NCBI RefSeq assembly: GCF_023571765.1
Contig: NZ_JAMJXC010000001.1
Coordinates: 62,001-126,000 of the forward strand
DNA length: 64,000 nt
From: Xanthobacter aminoxidans
Lineage (GTDB): Bacteria; Pseudomonadota; Alphaproteobacteria; Rhizobiales; Xanthobacteraceae
Reading direction: 5' to 3'
The notes under the pieces are model-generated. The model had not been told where the DNA came from. It searched no databases and was given only the letters and a program-made list of their open reading frames with translations. Positions 26,421-38,114 of the stretch are shown in pieces. Within the stretch, counting starts at the first letter, position 1. Every line of letters begins with the position of its first letter. Position numbers and translations under genes: made by a program.

Positions 26421-28226
26421 ATGACCGCCAGCGCCCAGAAGCACATCCGCAACTTCTCCATCGTCGCCCATATCGACCACGGGAAGTCGACCCTCGCCGA
26501 CCGCCTGATCCAGATCACCGGCGGGCTCTCCGAGCGCGAGATGACGGAGCAGGTGCTCGACAGCATGGATATCGAGCGCGAGCGCGGCATCACCATCAAG
26601 GCGCAGACGGTCCGCCTCTCCTACAAGGCCAAGGACGGCGAGACCTACGTCCTCAACCTCATCGACACCCCCGGCCACGTGGACTTCGCCTACGAGGTGA
26701 ACCGCTCGCTCGCCGCCGTGGAGGGTTCGCTGCTGGTGGTGGACGCCTCCCAGGGCGTGGAGGCGCAGACGCTCGCCAACGTCTACCAGGCCATCGACAA
26801 CAACCACGACATCGTGCCGGTCCTCAACAAGGTGGACCTGCCCGCCGCCGAGCCGGAGAAGGTGAAGGCGCAGATCGAGGACGTGATCGGCCTCGACGCG
26901 TCGGACGCCATCGGCATCTCCGCCAAGACCGGCCTCAATGTCGATCAGGTGCTGGAAGCCATCGTCACCCGCCTGCCGCCCCCCATGGGCGACCGCGATG
27001 CGCCGCTGAAGGCGCTGCTGGTGGACAGCTGGTACGACACCTATCTCGGCGTCGTGGTGCTGGTGCGCATCATCGACGGCGTGCTCAAGAAGGGCCAGCG
27101 CATCAAGATGATGGCCGCCGACGCCACCTATGACGTGGACCGGGTGGGCGTGTTCACCCCCAAGATGGTGGTGCTGAACGAGCTGGGACCGGGCGAGATC
27201 GGCTTCCTCAACGGCTCCATCAAGGAAGTGGCGGACACCCGCGTCGGCGACACCATCACCGAGGAAAAGCGCCCCTGCGCGGAGATGCTGCCGGGCTTCA
27301 AGCCGGCGCAGCCGGTGGTGTTCTGCGGCCTGTTCCCGGTGGATGCGGCCCAGTTCGAGGATCTGCGCGCCGCCATGGGCAAGCTGCGCCTCAACGACGC
27401 CAGCTTCTCCTTCGAGATGGAGACCTCGGCCGCGCTCGGCTTCGGCTTCCGCTGCGGCTTCCTCGGGCTGCTGCACCTGGAGATCATCCAGGAGCGGCTG
27501 GAGCGCGAGTTCAACCTCGACCTGATCGCCACCGCCCCTTCGGTCATCTACCAGATCGAGATGACGGACGGCACGACCATCGACCTGCACAACCCGGCCG
27601 ACATGCCGGACGTGGTGAAGATCGAGGAGATCCACGAGCCGTGGATCCGCGCCACCATCCTCACCCCGGACGATTATCTCGGCAGCGTGCTCAAGCTCTG
27701 CCAGGACCGGCGCGGCAACCAGATCGAGCTCACCTATGTGGGCGCGCGCGCCATGGTCACCTATGACCTGCCGCTGAACGAGGTGGTGTTCGATTTCTAC
27801 GACCGGCTGAAGTCCATCTCCAAGGGCTACGCCTCGTTCGACTACCAGATCACCGAATACCGTCCCGGCGACCTCGTGAAGATGTCCATCCTCGTCAATG
27901 CCGAGCCGGTGGACGCCCTCTCCATGCTGGTCCACCGCACGCGGGCCGAGGCGCGCGGCCGGGTGATGTGCGAGAAGCTGAAGGATCTCATCCCCCAGCA
28001 CCTCTTCAACATCCCCATCCAGGCCGCCATCGGCGCCAAGATCATCGCCCGCGAGACCATCAAGGCCCTGCGCAAGGACGTGACCGCCAAGTGCTACGGC
28101 GGCGACATCACCAGAAAGCGCAAGCTTTTGGACAAGCAGAAGGAAGGCAAGAAGAAGATGCGCCAGTTCGGCAAGGTGGAGATTCCGCAGGAAGCCTTCA
28201 TCGCCGCGCTGAAGATGGACGAGTGA
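26421..28226 (+). CDS. lepA: elongation factor 4 (LepA)
   Basis: Protein of 601 residues beginning [20 protein letters not shown]. All GTPase boxes are present: AHIDHGKST (G1), ERGITIKAQ (G2), [10 protein letters not shown] (G3), [10 protein letters not shown] (G4) and ISAKTG (G5). The LepA-specific C-terminal domain is also present ([22 protein letters not shown] region and [19 protein letters not shown] end). It acts on stalled ribosomes as a back-translocase/elongation factor. It is monocistronic behind a repeat-rich intergenic region. Confidence 0.97.
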   Translation: MTASAQKHIRNFSIVAHIDHGKSTLADRLIQITGGLSEREMTEQVLDSMDIERERGITIKAQTVRLSYKAKDGETYVLNLIDTPGHVDFAYEVNRSLAAVEGSLLVVDASQGVEAQTLANVYQAIDNNHDIVPVLNKVDLPAAEPEKVKAQIEDVIGLDASDAIGISAKTGLNVDQVLEAIVTRLPPPMGDRDAPLKALLVDSWYDTYLGVVVLVRIIDGVLKKGQRIKMMAADATYDVDRVGVFTPKMVVLNELGPGEIGFLNGSIKEVADTRVGDTITEEKRPCAEMLPGFKPAQPVVFCGLFPVDAAQFEDLRAAMGKLRLNDASFSFEMETSAALGFGFRCGFLGLLHLEIIQERLEREFNLDLIATAPSVIYQIEMTDGTTIDLHNPADMPDVVKIEEIHEPWIRATILTPDDYLGSVLKLCQDRRGNQIELTYVGARAMVTYDLPLNEVVFDFYDRLKSISKGYASFDYQITEYRPGDLVKMSILVNAEPVDALSMLVHRTRAEARGRVMCEKLKDLIPQHLFNIPIQAAIGAKIIARETIKALRKDVTAKCYGGDITRKRKLLDKQKEGKKKMRQFGKVEIPQEAFIAALKMDE

Positions 28227-28235
28227 GCAGGGGGC

Positions 28236-29519
28236 TCACTCCGCCGGCATCACCCTGGTCCGGGCGGCGGCTGCCTTCGCCTTCCCCTTCCGGCCCACGC
28301 GCCCCTTGCGCTTCATCCACCACACCGCGACGCCGGTGATGGCGAGGCCGGCGATCACCACGCCCATCACCGCGATGATGATGCGCCCGGTGAGGCCGAA
28401 GATGCGGCCGGAATGGATGGGGAACTGGAGCTGGAGGAACACATCCCCGGCCGAGCCCACGCCCGGCAGGTTGGCGCTCCTGAAGGCGCCCGTCGCGCCG
28501 TCGAAATAGAGCCAGCGCGTGTCCATGGGATCATCGTGGTCGCCGAAGGCGACGCCGAACACGCCGTAATGGGGCGAGTAGAAGATCTCGCTGGCCGGCT
28601 CCTGCCAGCCGCGGGCCCGCGCCTCCTTGAGCCCCGCCTCCAGCACCGTGTCGAACGGCAGGGTGCGCTCGCGCAGGGGCGCCAGCGGGGCGCCGGAGAA
28701 GGGTGTGGGCGTGAGCTTCGAGAACAGCCCCACCACCGGCTCCACCACCTCCTGCCGCAGGTTCATCGCCACCGAGGACAGCGCGAGGGCGATCAGCACC
28801 ACGAACAGCCAGAGCCCGGCCGCGCGGTGCCAGTCGAGGTTCAGGCGGAAGGCGCTGCCGCCCTTAATGGTGAAGGCGGGGCGCCATTTGGCGAGGAACG
28901 GCCGCCCGCGCGGCAGGGTGAGCGCGAAGCCGACGAAGCCGTCCACCAGCCACAGCAGCGCCACCACCCCCATGAACAGCACGCCATAGACGCCCGGCAG
29001 GCTGAGGTTGTGGTGGAACTCGTAGAGGAAGGGCATCACCTTCAGCGCGGAGAAGCAGCAGGCGCCCCACAGGCGCGCGGCCAGCACCTCGCCGCTCACC
29101 GGGTCCACCTGGAAGCTGTCGGCGGGAATGTCCATGGCCTCGCCGGTGGCGGGATCGATGGGGCCCATGGCGGCGACATCAGCCGGATGACCTGCCGGCG
29201 CCAGCGCCATGTACCACACCCGCCCGTCGGGATGGCGGGCCTCCACCGCCCGCGCCAGCGCGTCGGGCGAGAGCGGCGTGCCCGCCGCAGTGGCGCGGTA
29301 GGCCGAGGGGTTCAGCCACTCGTCCAGCTCGTGGTGGAAGGCGAGCACGCTGCCCGTCAGCCCCGCCACCACCAGGAACAGCGCCGTGGAGAGGCCGAGG
29401 ATGCGGTGCGCCCACACCAGAGCCGGGCGCAGGCTGAAGGGTTTGGCGGGTGCGGGTTTGGCGGGCGCAGTCTTGGCTGCTGCGGGCTTGGCAGGCGCCG
29501 GCTTCGTCACGGCGCTCAC
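28236..29519 (-). CDS. PepSY-associated TM protein (siderophore-linked)
   Basis: Protein of 427 residues with a GTG start whose GTGA overlaps the stop of the TonB receptor gene, so the two are translationally coupled. The N-terminus is a low-complexity AKPA/KPAP repeat (residues 5-27), followed by the first helix (LGLSTALFLVVAGLTGSVLAF) and PepSY-like segments (YMALAPAGHPADV, FQVDPVSGEVLAAR). Conserved histidines follow in EFHHNLSLPG and LDWHRAAGLW, and the last helices are at about 385-415. Members cluster with siderophore receptors and probably reduce or help release iron from the ligand at the inner membrane. Confidence 0.85.
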   Translation of the reverse strand: MSAVTKPAPAKPAAAKTAPAKPAPAKPFSLRPALVWAHRILGLSTALFLVVAGLTGSVLAFHHELDEWLNPSAYRATAAGTPLSPDALARAVEARHPDGRVWYMALAPAGHPADVAAMGPIDPATGEAMDIPADSFQVDPVSGEVLAARLWGACCFSALKVMPFLYEFHHNLSLPGVYGVLFMGVVALLWLVDGFVGFALTLPRGRPFLAKWRPAFTIKGGSAFRLNLDWHRAAGLWLFVVLIALALSSVAMNLRQEVVEPVVGLFSKLTPTPFSGAPLAPLRERTLPFDTVLEAGLKEARARGWQEPASEIFYSPHYGVFGVAFGDHDDPMDTRWLYFDGATGAFRSANLPGVGSAGDVFLQLQFPIHSGRIFGLTGRIIIAVMGVVIAGLAITGVAVWWMKRKGRVGRKGKAKAAAARTRVMPAE

Positions 29520-31717
29520 CAGCGATAGCGCACGGAGGCGATCACCGAGCGTCCCTGCTGCCAGTACCAATAGCCCTCGTTCAGCAGCGCGTTCTGCTGG
29601 CCGAAGATGTTCTTGCCGTTCAGCTGGAACTTCCAGTTGTCCTTTTCGTAATAGAGCGCGGCGTCCACCGGATATTGCGCGCCGTTCTTGTAGAGATTGT
29701 TGGTATCCGACCAGAACGGGCCGATGTAGCGGATGCCGGCGCCCACGCCGAAGCCCTTCCAGTCGCCGTCCTGCACCGTGTACTTGGCCCAGAGCGAGGC
29801 GATGTGCGCCGGCATGTTGGGCGGCGTGTTGCCGATGGTGGGACGGTCGAGGCTGTTGATGATCTCGCCCTGGGTGAAGGTGTAGGCGGCGGTGAGGTCC
29901 AGCCCCTGCGCCAGCTCCACCAGCGCCTCCGCCTCGAAGCCGCGCACGCGCACGTTGCCCACCGGGAGATAGAAGAAGCTCACCGGGTCCGGCACGGCGT
30001 AGTTGTTCTGGGTGATCTGGTAGGCGGAGAGGGTGAAGAAGCTGCGCCCGCCGGTGGGCTGGTACTTCACGCCCGCCTCGTACTGCTCGCCGCTGGAGGG
30101 CTCCAGCAGCTGGCCGCTCTGGTCCACGTTGATGGAGGGCAGGAAGGAGGTGGCGTAGCTCACATAAGGCGAGACGCCGTTCTCGAACGCATAGAGCAGG
30201 CCCGCCTGCCAGGTGAAGGCCTGGTCGTCGCGGTTGGCGGTGTCGATGCCGAAGCTGCTCTGGGTGGTGGAGGCGAAATCCTGCCGCCCGCCGATGAGGA
30301 AGCGCCAGCCGTTGCCGAATGCCATCTGGTCCTGGAGATAAAGCCCCACCTGGTTGAGGCCCGCGCCGTCGCGCGAGGTGATGGCCGGCATCACGAGGAG
30401 GTTGGGCACGTCGGGGTTGAAGATGTTCACGTCCCCCGCCGGCCCGTCGCCCATGCCGTAGGAGCTGTCCAGCCAGAGATAGTCCACGCCGCCCAGCACC
30501 TTGTGCTCGACGGGGCCGGTGGTGAACTTGGCCTGCAGCTGGTTGTCGGCCTGGAAGCTGTTGACGGTCTCGACGTAGTTGGTCGCCGTCATGGAGATGA
30601 GCGGCCCGTTGACCACGCCGTTGGCGTCCATCCACATGCTGTGGTTGTCGATATGGCCGTAGCGGACGTTCTGCTTGGCGCTCCACACGTCGTTGAAGTC
30701 GTGCTCCAGCTGGTAGCCGATCTGCTCCTGCGTCTGCTGGATGGCGTTGTAGGTGGTCCCCATGGGGATCTTGGTGAGCTGGGTCGGGGTCTGCCAGTAC
30801 TGGGTGTTCGAGGGCGTGCGGCTGTCCAGCACGCTGCCGAGGATGGTGAGGCGCGTGGTGTCGTTCTGGAACGTCACCGAGGGGGCGAGGAACAGGGCGT
30901 TGTTGGTGCTGTAGCTCACCGTGCCGTCGGCGGCGCGGGCGACGCCGGTGAGGCGGTAGAGCACGCTGCCGTCCGTCGTGGCGCGGCCGCCCACGTCGAA
31001 CGCGGCCTGCGACCATGCGGGATCGCCGAGCTGGCCTTCCACTTCCGCGAAGGGCGTGTCCACCGGCATCTTGGAGATGCGGTTGATGAGGCCGCCCGGC
31101 ACCGTCTGGCCATAGAGCACGCTGGCGGGCCCCTTGATCACGTCGATGCGTTCGAGGCCGTAGGTCTCGGTGCGCCAGGAGGCGAAATTGGCGCTGGGCT
31201 GGGCGAGGCTGTCGCGGAAATTGCCGCGCGCCGACACCGAGAAGCCGCGGATGTAGATGTCGTCGAAGCGCGGATCATAGCCATAGGAGCCGGTGAGCAC
31301 GCCCGCCGTGTAGGAGACGGCGTCCACCACGTTCTGGACGCCCCGGTCGTCCATCTCCTGCCGCGTGACCACGGAGACGGAACGTGGCGTGTCGATGAGC
31401 GGGGTGTCGGTCTTGGTGCCGGCGCCGGAGCGGGTCGCCACATAGCCGTCCACCGGCCCCCAGGCGGTCTCGGCCACGCCCTCCACCGTTACCGTGGGCA
31501 GGGCGACGGACGGCGCCGCCTCCTGCGCCCGCGCCGTGCCCAAGGCGAAGGGCGCGACCAGGGCCGAAGAGACCAGGGCCGAAGAGACCAGCAGGGATTT
31601 GGCTGTAACTGCAAGTGTCGAGAAGGGCCCCACCGCGTGACTATGCCGGCTTGCGCCACTGGATTGGCCGTTGTTCCGACGGCGGGCCCGGGGCGGAGAG
31701 ACTGTATAAACGGACAT
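29516..31717 (-). CDS. TonB-dependent siderophore receptor
   Basis: Protein of 733 residues. The leader ends near ARAQEA (about residue 65) after a hydrophobic stretch with a duplicated SSALV. The plug domain follows (TPLIDTPRSVSVVTRQEMDD, GYDPRFDDIYIRGFSVSARG, RIDVIKGPASVLYGQTVPGG, LINRISKMP), then a 22-strand-type barrel that ends in aromatic-rich SVIASVRYRW, as outer-membrane barrels do. The plug resembles ferric-hydroxamate receptors of the FhuA/FoxA type. It is coupled to the PepSY gene. Iron-controlled expression is expected, but I could not identify a convincing Fur or RirA box. Confidence 0.9.
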   Translation of the reverse strand: MSVYTVSPPRARRRNNGQSSGASRHSHAVGPFSTLAVTAKSLLVSSALVSSALVAPFALGTARAQEAAPSVALPTVTVEGVAETAWGPVDGYVATRSGAGTKTDTPLIDTPRSVSVVTRQEMDDRGVQNVVDAVSYTAGVLTGSYGYDPRFDDIYIRGFSVSARGNFRDSLAQPSANFASWRTETYGLERIDVIKGPASVLYGQTVPGGLINRISKMPVDTPFAEVEGQLGDPAWSQAAFDVGGRATTDGSVLYRLTGVARAADGTVSYSTNNALFLAPSVTFQNDTTRLTILGSVLDSRTPSNTQYWQTPTQLTKIPMGTTYNAIQQTQEQIGYQLEHDFNDVWSAKQNVRYGHIDNHSMWMDANGVVNGPLISMTATNYVETVNSFQADNQLQAKFTTGPVEHKVLGGVDYLWLDSSYGMGDGPAGDVNIFNPDVPNLLVMPAITSRDGAGLNQVGLYLQDQMAFGNGWRFLIGGRQDFASTTQSSFGIDTANRDDQAFTWQAGLLYAFENGVSPYVSYATSFLPSINVDQSGQLLEPSSGEQYEAGVKYQPTGGRSFFTLSAYQITQNNYAVPDPVSFFYLPVGNVRVRGFEAEALVELAQGLDLTAAYTFTQGEIINSLDRPTIGNTPPNMPAHIASLWAKYTVQDGDWKGFGVGAGIRYIGPFWSDTNNLYKNGAQYPVDAALYYEKDNWKFQLNGKNIFGQQNALLNEGYWYWQQGRSVIASVRYRW

Positions 31718-32006
31718 TTCGGGCTCGGGGCAATTGGGACTACTTTATGATATTTTATTAATCAGATACCGCTGGGGCAATAAGCAGGGTGGTGTCGCGC
31801 ATAATATTGGATTGTCTACAAACGATAACGTTTCTGATCTGTGGACTGGTTTGAAATAGACTAATTCCAGTCCGAGCCTTTTCCTCCTTATGGCGCAAAG
31901 CACTGGGCACGCCGGACCCGTCCGCCGTGGCACAGCTTGTGCTTCGCTCGCCGGGACGGCCCCGCGGACCCGTGGTCCAGGTGCGCGGCCCGCAAGGGGG
32001 ATAAAG
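31718..32006. other. intergenic region, TonB receptor / glutaminase
   Basis: This 289-bp divergent region contains no gene. From about 31740 to 31880 it is strikingly AT-rich for this genome and must carry the receptor promoter. A loose dyad, TGATATTTTATTAATCA at 31747-31763, is the best operator candidate, but its spacing does not match the known RirA box. The 31890-32006 part is GC-rich and unexplained. Confidence 0.4.
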
Positions 32007-33005
32007 ATGGATACGAGCCCGCACGCGGCTCCCGCCGCGCCGGTCGGCCACGGGCTTCAGACGGTGGTGCGCCACACCTATGAGCGCACCCGCGCCGACA
32101 CCTCCGGCGCGCTCGCCGACTACATTCCCGAACTCGCGCGGGTGGACCCGGACCGCTTCGGCATCGCCGCCGTGTCGGTGGAGGGGGAGGTGGTCGCGGT
32201 GGGGGATGCCGACGTGGCGTTCACCATCCAGTCGATTTCCAAGGCATTTGCCTTTTGTCTCGCCCTCGATGTGGCCGGCCGCGACAAGGTGCTCTCCCGC
32301 GTCGGAGTGGAGCCCTCGGGGGATGCCTTCAACGCCATCGTCTTCGATGCCGACACCAACCGGCCGTTCAACCCCATGGTGAATGCCGGGGCCATCACCG
32401 TTTCCGGCCTGCTGGTGGAACATCTCGGCGACGAGGCGCTGGAGTTCGTTCTGGATCGCTTCTCGGCGGCGGCGGGGCGGCGGCTCGCGGTGGACGAGGC
32501 GGTGTTCCGCTCGGAGGCGGAGACGGCCCACCGCAACCGCGGCATCGCGCACCTCCTCACCAGCGCCGGCGCGCTCACCGCCGGGGTGGACGCGACGCTG
32601 GACCTCTATTTCCGCCAGTGCTCCATTTTGGTGACGGCCAGCGACCTCGCCCGCATGGGGGCGACTTTGGCCAATATCGGTGAGAACCCGCTCACCGGCA
32701 CGACGGCCTTCGCGGTGGATGCGGTGCGCGCCACGCTGGCCGTGATGTTCACCTGCGGGATGTACAATTTCGCCGGCAACTGGGCCTTCGACGTGGGCGT
32801 GCCGGCCAAGAGCGGGGTGGGCGGCGGCATCCTCGGGGTGGTCAACCGCCAGCTCGGCATCGCCACCTATTCACCGCGGCTCGACGGGCGCGGCAATTCC
32901 GTGCGCGGCATCGCCGCCTTCCGGGAACTGGCCGAGGAACTGGGCCTGCACGTGTTCGACCCCACCAACCGGGGGTCCGCCATGCTCAGCGCCCTCGGGC
33001 GCTGA
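32007..33005 (+). CDS. glsA: glutaminase
   Basis: Protein of 332 residues from MDTSPHAAPAAPVGHG, with an AAGGGGGATAA ribosome site just ahead; the longer ORF upstream has no family match. The serine beta-lactamase-like active site is S76-x-x-K79 in FTIQSISKAFAF. Further marks are RPFNPMVNAGAITVSGLL, AHRNRGIAHLLTSAG, CSILVTASDLARMGATLANIG and GNWAFDVGVPAKSGVGGGIL. It hydrolyses L-glutamine to glutamate and ammonia. It is full length with no domain fusion and is transcribed away from the siderophore receptor. Confidence 0.93.
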   Translation: MDTSPHAAPAAPVGHGLQTVVRHTYERTRADTSGALADYIPELARVDPDRFGIAAVSVEGEVVAVGDADVAFTIQSISKAFAFCLALDVAGRDKVLSRVGVEPSGDAFNAIVFDADTNRPFNPMVNAGAITVSGLLVEHLGDEALEFVLDRFSAAAGRRLAVDEAVFRSEAETAHRNRGIAHLLTSAGALTAGVDATLDLYFRQCSILVTASDLARMGATLANIGENPLTGTTAFAVDAVRATLAVMFTCGMYNFAGNWAFDVGVPAKSGVGGGILGVVNRQLGIATYSPRLDGRGNSVRGIAAFRELAEELGLHVFDPTNRGSAMLSALGR

Positions 33006-33061
33006 GCCATGCTTTGGTTTTTTGCCGCCTTCGGGCGGTGAGGGGCGCGCGGCCCCTCAGG

Positions 33062-33616
33062 TCACGAGCAGCGCACGTAGACCATGGTGCCGTAGCGCTT
33101 GGCCACTTCCGGATCGACGAACTTCAGCACCAGGATGTTGCCGTCGAAGCGCACCACCTGACGGTCGCGCTCGCCGCCGGCCGGGTCATCCGGCGGGCCG
33201 ATGTAGACCGGGCCGTTGCCCACCTGCTTCGACACCAGCTCGGTGAGCTTGTTGTCGTCGGCGAGGTACATCATCACGCCGCCATTGGTGCCGGCGGTAA
33301 TAACATAGGGCTGGTTGCCGCAGGAGGCCTTGGCCTGGGCCTCGGTGCGGGTGGCGTCGTCCGGCCGGTGATAGGCGGCGAGGCCCCAGCGGCCGACGAG
33401 GCGGTCGGGCGGGATCGGGCTGGTAAAGACCGGGCGCGCGGCCGGCGGGGGCGCGGAAGGGGTGGTCTCGCAGCCGGCGAGGCCAAGGGCCAGCACGGCA
33501 AGGGCAGCGCCGGCCAGCGCGGCGCGCGGCCGCCCGAAGGCCGTCCATCCGAACGCGGACCGCCCGAACGCAGATCGCTCGAAAGCAGACTTGGATCCCG
33601 CAACCATCTTCGTCAT
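33062..33616 (-). CDS. putative lipoprotein, unknown function
   Basis: Protein of 184 residues using the ATG at 33616, which follows GGAAAGCAC. A basic N-terminus contains an imperfect SAFGR/TAFGR repeat (SAFERSAFGRSAFGWTAFGR). It is followed by a hydrophobic core and the lipobox LGLAGC, so cleavage and lipidation at that cysteine (near residue 51) are expected. The mature part (RLVGRWGLAAYHRPDDATRT onward) is a small beta-rich domain with two further cysteines. I do not recognise the family. It lies alone, convergent with glsA. Confidence 0.65.
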   Translation of the reverse strand: MTKMVAGSKSAFERSAFGRSAFGWTAFGRPRAALAGAALAVLALGLAGCETTPSAPPPAARPVFTSPIPPDRLVGRWGLAAYHRPDDATRTEAQAKASCGNQPYVITAGTNGGVMMYLADDNKLTELVSKQVGNGPVYIGPPDDPAGGERDRQVVRFDGNILVLKFVDPEVAKRYGTMVYVRCS

Positions 33617-33808
33617 GTGCTTTCCGAGGCCTCCCGCCGCCTGGAACAAGAGTGCGACCACCCAGGCAGTCGCCTGACCATAAAGGCTTGCGCCGTCGAC
33701 GTCGATGCCGTCCGCATCGCCCCCGCCCGCCGTCAAGCCTCAGCTCCTGAACAGCTTATCCCACGGCTCGTTACCGCTTTGCTAGCCCACCGATTGCTGC
33801 AGCGCGCC

Positions 33809-33874
33809 TTGACGTTCGCCGGGCGCGCCCTTATCTCCGCGACGAGCTTGGCACTCTTCATTCGGGAGTGCCAG
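33809..33874 (+). promoter_or_regulatory. groESL promoter with CIRCE operator
   Basis: A sigma-70-type promoter, TTGACG (33809-33814), a 16-base spacer and TTATCT (33831-33836), is followed by a CIRCE element: TTGGCACTC (33848-33856), 9 bases, GAGTGCCAG (33866-33874). CIRCE is the binding site of the heat-shock repressor HrcA. The rest of the 303-bp gap upstream (33617-33808) shows nothing recognisable. Confidence 0.85.
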
Positions 33875-33919
33875 AACGGCGGGCCAAGGCTCGCGCTCCC
33901 CCCGAAGAGGTAACGACCC

Positions 33920-34210
33920 ATGTCCTTCCGTCCTCTGCACGACCGCGTGGTCGTCAAGCGCATCGAAGCCGAGCAGAAGACCGCCGGCGGCATCATCATC
34001 CCCGACACCGCCAAGGAAAAGCCCCAGGAGGGCGAGGTGATCGCGGTGGGCGCCGGTGCCCGTGACGAGAGCGGCAAGCTCGTCCCGCTCGACGTGAAGG
34101 CCGGCGACCGCGTGCTGTTCGGCAAGTGGTCCGGCACCGAGGTCAAGATCGACGGCCAGGACCTGCTCATCATGAAGGAAAGCGACATCCTCGGCGTCAT
34201 CGCCAAGTGA
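33920..34210 (+). CDS. groES: co-chaperonin GroES
   Basis: Protein of 96 residues with [20 protein letters not shown], the mobile-loop region [20 protein letters not shown] and the closing SDILGVIA. It caps GroEL during protein folding. It is the first gene of the groESL operon, 45 bp behind the CIRCE element and 56 bp ahead of groEL. Confidence 0.98.
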   Translation: MSFRPLHDRVVVKRIEAEQKTAGGIIIPDTAKEKPQEGEVIAVGAGARDESGKLVPLDVKAGDRVLFGKWSGTEVKIDGQDLLIMKESDILGVIAK

Positions 34211-34230
34211 TGTGTCGTCCGCGCTTCTGA

Positions 34231-35913
<1,683 letters not shown>

Positions 35914-35941
35914 TCCATCGCCCCATTCGGGAATTGGGAGA

Positions 35942-35972
35942 GGGCGCGGCTTCGGCCGCGCCCTTTTCTTTT
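35942..35972 (+). terminator. groESL intrinsic terminator
   Basis: A perfect 9-bp stem, GGGCGCGGC and GCCGCGCCC, with a TTCG tetraloop, is followed directly by TTTTCTTTT. This is a textbook Rho-independent terminator 29 bp after groEL. Confidence 0.93.
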
Positions 35973-36240
35973 GCCGGTTCCCCGGACAAGCGACACCGAA
36001 GGTGGAGCGCTGATCCGGGGGCCAGCGCGAAACTTCCGCGAAGCGGGCAAGGCCTGAGAGCGTCGGGGGAAAGAAGCGCCTTCGGCGAACTCTTGCGCTG
36101 GGTCCCGGCTCGCATTCCGCTGACGCTGCATGCGTCCGGGACGCGAGGGCGGGACGGGATGTCGCCGCCGGTTCCCCGGACAAGCGACGGCGCAGCCGGA
36201 GCGCTGATCCGGGGGCCAGCGCAAAAGTCCGCGCAGCGGC
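35973..36240. repeat. interspersed intergenic repeat, copies 2 and 3
   Basis: The 483-bp gap after groEL holds no gene. It contains the segment CCGGTTCCCCGGACAAGCGA twice (near 35975 and 36167), each followed by GAGCGCTGATCCGGGGGCCA and a tail. Between them is a GCGCTGGGTCCCGGCTCG unit. These match, inverted, the element at 15676-15843. A CTCTCCC/GGGAGAGG block follows to about 36365. Confidence 0.65.
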
Positions 36241-36396
36241 AATGCTCCCCTCTCCCCTCGCGGGAGAGGGGGTGGGGGTGAGGGGACTACTCCCGCATGT
36301 CCGGTGCCGGTTTGGGCTGGCGTGATACCCCTCACCCCAGCCCTCTCCCGCAAGGGGAGAGGGGGCCGGCCGGCTCTGGCCTAGACAGCTCCCACC

Positions 36397-37908
36397 TCAC
36401 GTCCCGCAGAACGTGCGATACCCCTCCATGGAGGGCGGCAGCCCCGCATAGGCGGCGAAGTCGGGCTGATCAGCATAGGGCCGCGCCAGCACCGTGTTCA
36501 GCCGCTCGAACGGCCCAAGGTCGCCGCGCTCGATGGCGGCGGCGATGACCTCTTCCACCAGATGGTTGCGGGGGATGAAGAGCGGGTTTACCGCATCCAT
36601 CCCGGCGCGGATGTCGGCGCCGGATCGGCCGGTTTCGGCGAGGCGCGCGCGCCAGCGCTCGGCCCAGGTGTCGAAGGCTTCCCGGTCGAGGAACAGGTCG
36701 CGCACCGGCCCGCCCGCGTCCGCGTCCTCCGCCAGCGCACCGAGGCGGCGGAAGGTGAGGGTGAAGTCGGCCCTGGAGCCGATCATCACGTTGAGGAGGT
36801 CATGGGCGAGGGCGACATCCGCTTCGCTCGCTTCCGGCAGGCCGATCTTGGCGGCAAGCCCGGCGTGGTAGGCCGCATAGAAGCGCTTCGGGAAGGTGCC
36901 GAGCGCCGCATTGGCGGCGGCGATGGCGGCCTCCCGGTCGTCCCCCATGATGGGGATGAGGCATTCGGCGAAGCGGGCGAGGTTCCAGTGGGCGATGTCC
37001 GGCTGGTTGCCATAGGCATAGCGGCCCATCTCGTCGATGGAGGAGAAGACCGTGTTGGGGTCGTAGGCGTCCATGAAGGCGCAGGGGCCGTAATCGATGG
37101 TCTCGCCGGAGACGGACATGTTGTCCGTGTTCATCACCCCGTGGATGAAGCCGACGCACAGCCAGCGCGCCACCAGCGCCGCCTGCCTGCCGATCACGCC
37201 GTCGAGCAGGGCGAGATAAGGGTTCTCCGCGCCCACGAGGTCGGGATAGTGGCGGGCGATGGTGTAGTCGGCGAGCTGCTTCACCGCGTCGAACGCCTTG
37301 CGGGAGGCGAAGAACTGGAAGGTGCCGATGCGGATGTGGCTCGCCGCCACCCGCGCCAGCACGCCGCCGGGCAAAGCGCGATCGCGCACCACGCGCTCGC
37401 CGGTGGTCACCGCCGCCAGCGCCCGCGTGGTGGGAATGCCCAGCGCCGCCATGGCTTCGCTGACGATGTATTCGCGCAGCACCGGCCCGAGCGCGGCCCG
37501 CCCGTCGCCGCGACGGGAGAAGGGGGTGGGGCCGGAGCCCTTGAGCTGGATGTCGCGGCGCAGCCCGTCCCGGCCCACCACCTCGCCGAGGAGGATGGCG
37601 CGGCCATCCCCCAGCTGCGGCGAGAAATGGCCGAACTGGTGCCCGGCATAAGCGAGCGCGATGGGTTCGGCCCCCTCCGGCACCGCGAGGCCGGCGAACA
37701 CGGCGACGCCTTCGGGGGTCGCAAGGTCGGCGGGGTCGAGGCCCAGCAGCTCGGCGAGGGCGGTGTTCACCTTCACAAGGGCCGGCGCTTCCACCGGGGT
37801 GGGCAGGACAGGCGCATAGAAGCCGGCGAGGTCGCGGGCATAGGAATTGTCGAACGGGAAGGCGGGGGACGCCTTCAGGGGCAGCTGTGGGGTGGAGCTG
37901 GTGGTCAT
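36397..37908 (-). CDS. selO: protein adenylyltransferase SelO (YdiU/UPF0061)
   Basis: Protein of 503 residues from the ATG at 37908; a TTG three codons earlier is also possible. It is a pseudokinase-fold protein with [52 protein letters not shown] and [20 protein letters not shown] (about residues 237-256). SelO transfers AMP from ATP to hydroxyl groups on target proteins and is linked to the redox response. The chain ends YRTFCGT, so the cysteine at the selenocysteine position of animal SelO is kept. Confidence 0.92.
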   Translation of the reverse strand: MTTSSTPQLPLKASPAFPFDNSYARDLAGFYAPVLPTPVEAPALVKVNTALAELLGLDPADLATPEGVAVFAGLAVPEGAEPIALAYAGHQFGHFSPQLGDGRAILLGEVVGRDGLRRDIQLKGSGPTPFSRRGDGRAALGPVLREYIVSEAMAALGIPTTRALAAVTTGERVVRDRALPGGVLARVAASHIRIGTFQFFASRKAFDAVKQLADYTIARHYPDLVGAENPYLALLDGVIGRQAALVARWLCVGFIHGVMNTDNMSVSGETIDYGPCAFMDAYDPNTVFSSIDEMGRYAYGNQPDIAHWNLARFAECLIPIMGDDREAAIAAANAALGTFPKRFYAAYHAGLAAKIGLPEASEADVALAHDLLNVMIGSRADFTLTFRRLGALAEDADAGGPVRDLFLDREAFDTWAERWRARLAETGRSGADIRAGMDAVNPLFIPRNHLVEEVIAAAIERGDLGPFERLNTVLARPYADQPDFAAYAGLPPSMEGYRTFCGT

Positions 37909-38017
37909 CGGGGGCAATCTCCGCCGGGCTCGAAAAGGGGCAGTCCCGGACCGAACGATCAGAAAAGGGTGCCGGGTTCGTCCCGGCCTGTCCAGCTTGA
38001 GCGAGTTATGCGTTGCC

Positions 38018-38112
38018 TTCGCTCAATCGCCGCGCGGGGTTTTCGCTTTGTCTCCGCTCAATCGCCGCGCGGGCTTGGGGGCATTGCCCTCGCTCAGTCG
38101 CCGCGCGGGCTG
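38018..38112 (-). repeat. stop-codon-abutting tandem repeat, array B
   Basis: Three copies of CTCA-R-TCGCCGCGCGGG (the reverse of the unit at 18288) have cores at 38030, 38065 and 38101 (periods 35 and 36). The array ends 2 bp from the stop codon (38115-38117) of the minus-strand LysR gene, so in the gene's own direction it starts directly after the stop, as in array A. Confidence 0.75.
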
Positions 38113-38114
38113 GG

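Noticed and set aside
28236..31016. 926-residue ORF covering the PepSY gene and part of the receptor
   Set aside because: The upstream half is an arginine/histidine-rich wrong-frame reading of the TonB receptor; the real gene starts at the GTG at 29519.
31740..31885. Fur or RirA box upstream of the TonB receptor
   Set aside because: Only a loose TGAT/ATCA dyad with the wrong spacing was found; no convincing match to a known iron box.
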